Shown piece by piece: positions 1-5,227 of a stretch of 5,227 nt of DNA. The stretch lies in assembly GCA_021792315.1 (NCBI GenBank), contig JAJYUX010000100.1:1-5227 (forward strand). The letters run 5' to 3'. The translations under genes and the position numbers were made by a program. This DNA is from an archaeon. Lineage in GTDB: Archaea; Thermoproteota; Nitrososphaeria; Nitrososphaerales; CADDZS01. The first letter of the stretch is position 1, and each line of letters begins with the position of its first letter. The notes beneath the pieces were generated by a model. The model was not told the DNA's origin and did not search any database. It was given only the letters and a program-made list of their open reading frames with translations.

Positions 1-625
1 AGAGTGAGCGCCCGATTGTTGCACGTGTTGACCTGCCTCCTTTGGACACATTCTTGTAGAAGATTCCGGAGAACCACAGTGCAAGTGCCATCGCAAAAAT
101 TATGTTGATCAGCGCGCCAACGAGCATCAGTAAAGAAGCGCCGATAGAATACGTCAAAAGCCATACGGCGAGTACCTGAACAAAAGTAGCGCTCGCCGCG
201 ATATAGTCAAACGTCCTGATTAGCGAGAGTGTAGCAACAAGAGAAAATTCTTTTTCTTCGACCGGGAGTATCGTGAGAATAGAATATGGTTCCCCACTTG
301 AAAATGATGGAAGAATTTGGAGAGAATAGAAAACGATGTACGCCAAGCTGATTGAGAGGCTTAGGGAAACTCCGCTGATCAACGCTTCAGGCGTCGGAGC
401 AGCGCCGTATTCGAGGAAAGGAAAAGCAGACCCAATAGTCCCCAGAACAGCAAATGCCAATTTGCTAGACTTCGCGCTTCCCATTGAAGAGTTGAATCTC
501 TTCCTTAGATCTTGCTCTGACGAAGACCCATATCCCTGGCCTTGCCCTCTACTCATCTGGATAGATCTGTAGGCAACCTCCTTGTAAGCTGTTGCGGAAA
601 GTTCCCATGCTTCACGAAGCTTCAA
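1..625 (-). CDS. ABC-2-like transporter permease, archaeal type (partial, C-terminus off the window)
   Basis: Probable membrane subunit of an ABC exporter whose ATPase is the gene just upstream on the same strand (stop at 649, gap 23 nt), so the two are likely co-transcribed and assemble together in the cytoplasmic membrane. The frame is open for 208 codons and runs off the window at base 1. After a polar, partly amphipathic N-terminus (residues 1-54, with a Gly/Ser/Gln-rich patch at 26-36) come hydrophobic segments at about 55-73, 83-105 and 143-190, the last long enough for two helices. The cytoplasmic-looking stretch at about 111-140 has an ILPVEEKEF motif followed by SLIRTFDY, and KGGRST follows the last helix; I recall these patterns from archaeal ABC permeases of this kind. 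The start is taken as TTG at 625, the first possible start after an in-frame TAA. An ATG at 556 (residue 24) is the alternative. No good Shine-Dalgarno precedes 625. The substrate is unknown. Confidence 0.8.
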   Translation of the reverse strand, partial: MKLREAWELSATAYKEVAYRSIQMSRGQGQGYGSSSEQDLRKRFNSSMGSAKSSKLAFAVLGTIGSAFPFLEYGAAPTPEALISGVSLSLSISLAYIVFYSLQILPSFSSGEPYSILTILPVEEKEFSLVATLSLIRTFDYIAASATFVQVLAVWLLTYSIGASLLMLVGALINIIFAMALALWFSGIFYKNVSKGGRSTRATIGRSL

Positions 626-648
626 TTCTGGACTACGCCCTTACAATT

Positions 649-1536
649 TCAACTGTCTACATAGAATGCGTCGTGTAGTGCCCTAATCGTTCCAGCGATG
701 TCATCATCTTCATGAGTCAGTTTCAGAAACACTTTTTCGAGCGTCGCAGCAGTCCCGACCGAATCTTGCGCGTTGCTATCCGCGGCCTCAGTGATTTCGC
801 TTGCCTTCCTCCTAAGTTCCTCAAGCGAGCCCTCGGCAACTATCTTCCCTTTGTATATGATCCCTATCCTATCGCAAACCTGTTCAGCCACTTCCATGAT
901 GTGTGTCGAGAACAAGACAGCGCCGTCGTTTTTTCTTGAATGCAGCGAAATGATGTCTTTCACAATTCGACTGCTCTTGGCATCCAACCCATTAAGAGGT
1001 TCGTCTAACAAGAGCAAAGAAGGGTCATGGATGAGTGCTGCTATTATTGATATCTTTTGCCGCGTACCCATGGACAAGGTTGCGATTGGCGAATCGAACA
1101 TTTGCTCGAGCCCAAATGCGGGAACAAGTCTCTCGATTCTTTCATTAGCGCTCTTTGGTTCAATTCTTCTGACAGATGCAACAAACTCGAAAAAATCTCT
1201 GGGAGAAAGAGATTCATACAGCATCGAGTTCTCTGATACATACCCAATCTTTGATTTTACCCACACTGGGTCGAGCATTACATTACGCCCTAAGACTGCC
1301 ACTGAACCGGAAGTAGGTTCCATTAGCCCGGCGATTATCTTAATCAGCGTGCTCTTTCCGGCACCATTTGGACCAAGAAGGCCATAGATCTCACCGCGGT
1401 TTAGTTTCAAATTCAATGTTGATAAGGCGGCGACTGTGCCAAACTGTTTGGAAAGATCTTTTGCCTCAACTATTGGACAAATCTCATTATCCGATTGCAA
1501 GTGAAACAGTACTTTCAGGAACACGCACTCTCGCAT
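649..1536 (-). CDS. ABC transporter ATP-binding protein (ABC-2/DrrA-CcmA-like exporter ATPase)
   Basis: Cytoplasmic ATPase subunit that would bind and hydrolyse ATP to drive the permease encoded immediately downstream (start near 625). All nucleotide-binding motifs are visible in its 295 residues: Walker A GPNGAGKST (about 55-63), a Q-loop region reading GYVSEN (98-103) with Glu102 where many families have Gln, signature LSMGTRQK (154-161), Walker B LLLLDEP (174-180), D-loop LNGLD (181-185) and H-loop with His212 in FSTHIM. The 'SMGTRQK' style of signature and a single NBD of about 300 residues are typical of drug, lipid or polysaccharide exporters of the ABC-2 class. The C-terminal 60 residues are a variable regulatory-type tail. 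The ABC fold proper begins near residue 22 (IVEAKDL), so the first 21 residues are an unusual leader. ATG at 1536 is used because a GGAG lies 4 nt upstream; TTG at 1500 is the alternative. Substrate unknown. Confidence 0.93.
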   Translation of the reverse strand: MRECVFLKVLFHLQSDNEICPIVEAKDLSKQFGTVAALSTLNLKLNRGEIYGLLGPNGAGKSTLIKIIAGLMEPTSGSVAVLGRNVMLDPVWVKSKIGYVSENSMLYESLSPRDFFEFVASVRRIEPKSANERIERLVPAFGLEQMFDSPIATLSMGTRQKISIIAALIHDPSLLLLDEPLNGLDAKSSRIVKDIISLHSRKNDGAVLFSTHIMEVAEQVCDRIGIIYKGKIVAEGSLEELRRKASEITEAADSNAQDSVGTAATLEKVFLKLTHEDDDIAGTIRALHDAFYVDS

Positions 1537-1540
1537 TTAT

Positions 1541-1544
1541 CTCC
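1541..1544 (-). promoter_or_regulatory. Possible ribosome binding site (GGAG) for the ABC ATPase
   Basis: On the minus strand GGAG is followed by the 4-nt spacer ATAA and then ATG at 1536. The spacing is shorter than usual, but this is the only Shine-Dalgarno-like match near any candidate start of the gene, so it is what favours 1536 over the TTG at 1500. The same bases overlap another ATG (1546) that opens a short 19-codon frame. Confidence 0.4.
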
Positions 1545-1607
1545 ATTTTGTTTTGTTTCAAGAGGGGTAGAGCTAGTTGGATTCCTTCTTCGAAGGTGAG
1601 GAGCAAT

Positions 1608-1617
1608 AGATTTTAGA
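1608..1617 (-). promoter_or_regulatory. Weak TATA-like box candidate for the ABC operon
   Basis: The minus strand reads TCTAAAATCT here, the most A/T-rich TATA-like stretch between the ABC ATPase start and the GC-richer middle of the intergenic region. An archaeal TATA box at this point would place the transcript start roughly 25 bp downstream, near 1587, leaving a leader of about 50 nt. The match to the archaeal TATA consensus is poor and no BRE is obvious, so this is only a candidate. Confidence 0.2.
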
Positions 1618-1710
1618 TCAGTATCCGAGCTCCATTTTCGCAGTAAAGCGGGCGAGTTCATAACCATTAATTTACCGGTGGGAGAAATTGAGTCACAATA
1701 CCGAGGCCTA

Positions 1711-1731
1711 TTGGATATCTTGGATATTTTG
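1711..1731 (+). promoter_or_regulatory. Candidate promoter region of the secretion operon, with tandem TTGGATAT repeat
   Basis: This AT-rich stretch has two direct copies of TTGGATAT (1711-1718 and 1720-1727) separated by one base, followed by TTTTG. A TATA box at the second copy (GATATTTT, centre about 1726) would predict a transcript start near 1750, just before the Shine-Dalgarno at 1759-1767, which is a sensible geometry for a short archaeal leader. The 9-bp period could also mean a regulator site on one DNA face. The promoter role is inferred from position and composition only. Confidence 0.35.
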
Positions 1732-1758
1732 TGCTTAACAACGAATTTACGGTATCTC

Positions 1759-1767
1759 GGGAGGTGG
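1759..1767 (+). promoter_or_regulatory. Shine-Dalgarno sequence of the secretion ATPase
   Basis: GGGAGGTGG is a strong match to the complement of the archaeal 16S 3' end (GGAGGTGAT). It lies 11 nt before the TTG at 1779, slightly far but acceptable. An in-frame TGA at 1773-1775 excludes any start between this site and the TTG, so the site fixes the non-ATG start. Confidence 0.75.
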
Positions 1768-1771
1768 AAAG

Positions 1772-1789
1772 CTGATCCTTGAAGATCAG
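1772..1789. repeat. Perfect 6-bp inverted repeat enclosing the TTG start codon
   Basis: CTGATC (1772-1777) and GATCAG (1784-1789) are exact reverse complements separated by CTTGAA. The start codon TTG (1779-1781) of the secretion ATPase lies in this 6-nt loop, and the Shine-Dalgarno lies just upstream and outside the stem. As RNA this could be a small hairpin at the initiation site; as DNA it could be an 18-bp operator dyad. The symmetry is seen directly; a function is conjecture, and a 6-bp dyad can arise by chance. Confidence 0.45.
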
Positions 1790-3458
1790 ATTTCCAGGTC
1801 TTAAATCAAAATCAGCGTCAGATGAACTCGCCGCAAGAGCGAAGAAGGGATCTCAAACTTCAGAGATTGTCTTGGAAAGCCCGATGGTTGGAAAACCGAT
1901 GCCAAAGAACTTTGAGGTGTTGGAAAGGTATTCGCTAATTCCTCCCTTTGCGTATGCCATCATCGCGGAAGACACGTCCCAGAAACTTCCTTATTATTAC
2001 GTGGATGAGTTAGAACTCTCTCAAAGAGAGCTGGCTCTCTATAACAACATACTCTCAGTTCTTCAAACAGAACTTAGGGCACCGAGAGAGGACGTGGATC
2101 CGAAGAAATACTTCGCCGAACAGGCAAAAATTATTTCCGATCGTTACAAATTGACACAGCAAAAAAACGCTCAAGTCTCATGGGCTAAGATTCTGTATTA
2201 CGCGGAACGCGACCTTGTTGGTTTCGGCGGCATTGATACCCTGATGCGAGACCCAAACATCGAAGACATTTCGGTCGATGGAACTGCAAAGTCCGTCTTC
2301 GTTTACCACAGAAAATACGAAAGCATAGAAACAAACCTTACCTTCAAGAATGAACAGAAGCTTGATGACGCCATCGTACGATTGGTTCACATGTCTGGAA
2401 AGCATGTAAGCACAGCTTTCCCCATCGTAGACGCTACTCTTCCAGGAGGACACAGACTTGCCGCCACCTTCAGAAAGGAAGTCTCTCCTCAGGGTTCCAC
2501 TCTGACTATCAGAAAATTCAGGAAGGATCCAATTACAATAATAGATCTGATAAACTTCGGAGTCCTCGACTACAACATTGCAGCTTATGCTTGGCTTCTT
2601 ATTGAAAATCGTTTTACGGCAGTAGTAGTCGGAGCTACCGCGTCAGGAAAGACAACATTTCTGAACGCACTCCTGTCGATGGTCAATCCGAATTCAAAAA
2701 TCGTGACCATTGAGGAAGTTCAGGAAATAAACATACATCACATCAACTGGGTCGCCCTTGTTTCGAGGCTCAGCTACGGACTTTCCGAGACCAACATTGG
2801 AGAAGTCACCCTGTTCAACCTAGTCAAGACAGCCATGAGAATGCGTCCCGACATCATGGTCGTGGGAGAGGTTAGAGGTGAAGAGGCTTACGCGCTATTC
2901 CAAGCTATTTCAACAGGTCACGGGGGACTCGCCACTTTGCACGCAGAGGACGCAGGGTCAGCCATTCAGAGACTAACCTCGAAACCAATGGATGTAGCTC
3001 CTTCATACATCAACTTTCTAGACCTAATCTTTTCTGTCAGACGTGTCGCTATTCCAAATGCATCGAATCCTGGTTCCCCCAGAATCGTGAGAAGAGTCAT
3101 TTCCGTTGAGGAAGTGGAAAATGCCAACAAGTATTTCCGCTCATTCTCCTGGGAGCCGGCGAAAGACAAATTCATGCCGTTTCTGGAAAACAGCGTCAAA
3201 CTGAGGAAGCTCGCAAAAGACTACGGAAAGTCAATGAAGGAAATTATAACAGAAATCCAGAACAGGATACTCGTCTTGCAGTGGCTCCGATCGCGAAACA
3301 TCAGGAACTTTATAGAGATCAGTACGGTGTTTTCCCAGTACCACAATGACCCCGAGGGAATGGTTGCAAGAATAAAGGCAGATAGTGTGTCCAGACCATT
3401 ATTCGAAGAAGAGAGGGAGATCGTGGCACAACCTAGTAGCAAGAAGCTAGAAGTATGA
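1779..3458 (+). CDS. Type II/IV secretion system ATPase, archaeal pilus/archaellum class (FlaI/GspE/TadA-like)
   Basis: Cytoplasmic motor ATPase that would form a hexamer under the membrane platform protein encoded next and power assembly of a type IV pilus-like filament or related secretion. Length is 559 residues. The basic N-terminus (MKIRFPGLKSK) leads into an N-terminal domain with the family pattern GGIDTLMRDPNIEDISVDG (about 150-168) and TLTIRKF before the motor domain. Motor motifs: Walker A GATASGKTT (285-293, Lys291), Asp-box-like TIEEVQEI (310-317), Walker B region MRPDIMVVGEVRGEE (355-369, Glu364) and His box TGHGGLATLHAED (379-391, His381 and His388). The helical C-terminal part (about 470-540) resembles the FlaI tail. 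The start is TTG at 1779, the first start after an in-frame TGA, with a good Shine-Dalgarno. It is probably the first gene of an operon, the platform gene following after 27 nt. Whether it serves an adhesive pilus, archaellum or another filament cannot be told without pilin genes. Confidence 0.95.
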   Translation: MKIRFPGLKSKSASDELAARAKKGSQTSEIVLESPMVGKPMPKNFEVLERYSLIPPFAYAIIAEDTSQKLPYYYVDELELSQRELALYNNILSVLQTELRAPREDVDPKKYFAEQAKIISDRYKLTQQKNAQVSWAKILYYAERDLVGFGGIDTLMRDPNIEDISVDGTAKSVFVYHRKYESIETNLTFKNEQKLDDAIVRLVHMSGKHVSTAFPIVDATLPGGHRLAATFRKEVSPQGSTLTIRKFRKDPITIIDLINFGVLDYNIAAYAWLLIENRFTAVVVGATASGKTTFLNALLSMVNPNSKIVTIEEVQEINIHHINWVALVSRLSYGLSETNIGEVTLFNLVKTAMRMRPDIMVVGEVRGEEAYALFQAISTGHGGLATLHAEDAGSAIQRLTSKPMDVAPSYINFLDLIFSVRRVAIPNASNPGSPRIVRRVISVEEVENANKYFRSFSWEPAKDKFMPFLENSVKLRKLAKDYGKSMKEIITEIQNRILVLQWLRSRNIRNFIEISTVFSQYHNDPEGMVARIKADSVSRPLFEEEREIVAQPSSKKLEV

Positions 3459-3473
3459 TTCATTGATCTGTCA

Positions 3474-3478
3474 GTGAT
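3474..3478 (+). promoter_or_regulatory. Weak Shine-Dalgarno-like element for the platform protein
   Basis: GTGAT matches the distal half of the archaeal ribosome-binding complement GGAGGTGAT and ends 7 nt before the TTG at 3486. It is the only such match in the 27-nt gap after the ATPase stop and supports the TTG start, though five bases are little evidence. Confidence 0.3.
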
Positions 3479-3485
3479 TTACTAA

Positions 3486-5227
3486 TTGGCGCAAGAACTC
3501 TATCCCCCAACTCAAAAAGCTGGGCGCAAGGCGGCTTCAAAGAAGAAAGCGAACAAGATAACTCTCTTCGATCGGTTGCTGAGGTTCTCTCTGAGGTACA
3601 CCTACAAACCCGCCAGAATACTCGCCTCGAGACTTCCAGACCTGCGAAACGACCTTCAGAAGTCAAACCTCTACATCTCAGCCGAAGGAATAATATCGAT
3701 AACAATGCTATTCATGCTGATCTCGATTCCCTTCATCGTAGTAGCTGCCTACTTCTTAGCTCAAGCCGGACTCGGGATATTCGTCATCGCACTTCCGGTA
3801 GCTGTTGTCGCGCCATTGATGCTCATGCTGAATCTTCCGAAGATCAGCGCCTCCTCAAGATCTTCAGCGCTGGAAAATGAACTTCCGTATGTAGTCGGCT
3901 ATATTACGGTGCTTGCAGGGGGAGGAATTTCTCCGTTTATTACGATCAAGAGACTTTCCAAAGCTGACGCCATCTTCCCTGCAGCGGCAAGAGAAGCGAG
4001 GAGGATTCTCTTGGACATCGAGATATTTGGCATGGATGCTATTTCAGCTTTGGAAAAAGTAACAAAAACGAATCCAAATAAGTTGTTTGCGGATTTTATC
4101 GGTGGCTACGTTGCTGTTCTGAAAACCGGAGGTGATGCATTGAGCTATCTGGAATCGAAGCTCAAGGATATTTTCTCGTATACAGAGGGGAAAGTGAAAC
4201 GTGGATCCGAGTTCATCGGCACGATGGCCGAGGCATACATAATAGTCACAGTGGTTATGGGAATCTCACTAACAATCCTGTGGTCCACCCAAAACTTGCT
4301 CGGTGGAATTAGCAATGGTGGAGTTGGGGGAACAGTGGGACTAGGTGGTACTCAGACTCTCAATGCTTCACTAATTATCATGTTTTCTGTATTATTTGTC
4401 CCTGTTATTTCTCTAATCTTCATAATTGTAATCGGTAGCGCGCAGACAAGAGAACCATTTAGTTTTGATCTTCCATTCTATGTATTCCTGGCATGTCTCC
4501 CCGCGGTGGCAGTTTGTTATTTTGTCCCGTTCGGATTGCCTCAGTATACACAGTTAGGCATCGGACTTGCCATTGCCTCGACTCCAGCGGCGATACTTCA
4601 ATGGAGATACGTGAAACATAGAAAGTCGGTCGAATCCAAACTCGCGAACTTTCTGAGGGACATATCGGAAGTAAGAAAGACTGGACTCGCCCCCGAAAAG
4701 ACGATCGAACAATTGGCGGGAAGATCCTATGGTGGGCTCTCCGAACATATCAAAAGGATCTCTTCCCAGTTGAGTTGGGGAACCCCTATGAGAACTGTGC
4801 TCCAGAACTTCGGAGCCTCGGTTAAGAGTTGGCTGACGCGGGCGATGGCCTTCCTTCTTCTTGAAGTCGTTGATGTTGGAGGAGGCTCCACAAAGATGTT
4901 CACTGATCTGGCCGATTTTACGGAGAAGAACGCACAGCTGCAAGTAGAACGTCGTTCCATGGTACGACCATACATCATGATACCATACATTGGAGCGGTG
5001 ATGGTCGTAATGACAACAGCCATGATGCTATATTTCATAAACCCACCAGGTTTGAGCGAGGCAGGCGTACCTGCCCTAGCCCCGGGAAGCATTGTGGAGA
5101 AGGCAACGAACATCCTTCTCATTTGTTCCTTCTTCCAAGCATGGGTCATGGGGTTTGTGGCTGGCAAGATGGGAGAAGAAAGCGCGGCAGACGGTTTCAA
5201 ACACGCCACCTTTCTAGTTGTAATCTG
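3486..5227 (+). CDS. TadC/FlaJ/GspF-like membrane platform protein of a type IV pilus-like system (partial, C-terminus off the window)
   Basis: Integral membrane platform on which the neighbouring ATPase would act to assemble or secrete pilin-like subunits. The frame is open for 580 codons to the window edge. The N-terminus is very basic (Lys/Arg-rich, about 11-24). Hydrophobic segments lie near 68-92, 95-115, 246-268, 294-318, 329-347, 355-372, 495-516 and 541-560. Two cytoplasmic GspF-type helical domains are visible: one about 130-235 (ELPYVVGYITVLAGGGISP through KTGGD) and one about 385-490 (KLANFLRDISEVRKTGLAP through VVDVGGGS). This doubled arrangement is usual for archaeal FlaJ/TadC proteins. 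A Gly-rich loop (272-289) joins two helices, probably outside the cell. TTG at 3486 is chosen because TAA is at 3483-3485 and the first in-frame ATG is about 70 codons in, inside the first helix. The stop is beyond base 5227, possibly after one more helix beginning near residue 572. Confidence 0.92.
   Translation, partial: MAQELYPPTQKAGRKAASKKKANKITLFDRLLRFSLRYTYKPARILASRLPDLRNDLQKSNLYISAEGIISITMLFMLISIPFIVVAAYFLAQAGLGIFVIALPVAVVAPLMLMLNLPKISASSRSSALENELPYVVGYITVLAGGGISPFITIKRLSKADAIFPAAAREARRILLDIEIFGMDAISALEKVTKTNPNKLFADFIGGYVAVLKTGGDALSYLESKLKDIFSYTEGKVKRGSEFIGTMAEAYIIVTVVMGISLTILWSTQNLLGGISNGGVGGTVGLGGTQTLNASLIIMFSVLFVPVISLIFIIVIGSAQTREPFSFDLPFYVFLACLPAVAVCYFVPFGLPQYTQLGIGLAIASTPAAILQWRYVKHRKSVESKLANFLRDISEVRKTGLAPEKTIEQLAGRSYGGLSEHIKRISSQLSWGTPMRTVLQNFGASVKSWLTRAMAFLLLEVVDVGGGSTKMFTDLADFTEKNAQLQVERRSMVRPYIMIPYIGAVMVVMTTAMMLYFINPPGLSEAGVPALAPGSIVEKATNILLICSFFQAWVMGFVAGKMGEESAADGFKHATFLVVI

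Noticed and set aside
336..572. Plus-strand 78-codon open frame near the window start
   Set aside because: It is antisense to the permease, whose hydrophobic segments and motifs are coherent on the minus strand.
773..1387. Long plus-strand open frame (204 codons) opposite the ABC ATPase
   Set aside because: It lies antisense to a gene with complete ABC motifs, has Ser/Leu-rich composition typical of a shadow frame and has no recognisable domain.
1584..1596. Small inverted repeat CCTTC-TTC-GAAGG in the intergenic region
   Set aside because: The stem is 5 bp with a 3-base loop and no T-run follows on either strand, so it is not a convincing terminator and is expected by chance.
1537..1778. 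Small RNA or tRNA gene in the intergenic region
   Set aside because: No cloverleaf pattern, no TPsiC-like GTTCRA box in a suitable setting and no extended secondary structure could be seen.
3459..3485. Possible terminator or promoter between the secretion ATPase and platform genes
   Set aside because: The gap is only 27 nt, with no stem-loop or T-run, and fits an operon junction.
4554..5209. Two minus-strand open frames opposite the platform gene
   Set aside because: They overlap each other and lie wholly antisense to the second GspF domain and final helices; they show no family features.

Overview
The window looks archaeal. The evidence is a FlaI/GspE-type secretion ATPase with the archaeal style of N- and C-terminal regions, a long membrane protein with two GspF/TadC-like halves, and an ABC exporter permease of a type common in archaea. 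No bacterial-type -35/-10 promoters were seen. Three of the four genes appear to start with TTG. Base composition is moderate. A member of Thaumarchaeota/Nitrososphaeria or a related TACK lineage would fit, but this is an inference from protein character, and no rRNA or other marker is present to fix it.

The layout is two divergent two-gene units around a 242-bp intergenic region (1537-1778). On the minus strand lie an ABC transporter ATPase (649-1536) and, 23 nt after its stop, the start of its ABC-2-like permease (625 down to 1). The permease is cut by the window edge, leaving the N-terminal 208 residues. On the plus strand lie a type II/IV secretion (archaeal pilus/archaellum-type) ATPase of 559 residues (1779-3458) and, 27 nt later, a TadC/FlaJ/GspF-like membrane platform protein (3486 to the window end, 580 residues seen). 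The platform protein frame is open for 1742 bases.

The plus-strand pair would form the motor of a type IV pilus-like machine: a cytoplasmic hexameric ATPase powers assembly of pilin-like subunits through the membrane platform. No pilin, prepilin peptidase or accessory gene is visible, so the cargo (adhesive pilus, archaellum or other filament) cannot be decided here. The minus-strand pair would form an ATP-driven exporter or efflux system of unknown substrate. Any link between the two units is only positional.

The intergenic region contains a clear Shine-Dalgarno for the secretion ATPase, a perfect 6-bp dyad whose loop holds that gene's TTG start codon, and a tandem 8-bp repeat in an AT-rich stretch that may belong to the promoter. 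I saw no RNA gene, CRISPR array, mobile element or obviously new system. The region reads as ordinary archaeal chromosome with a few local oddities.
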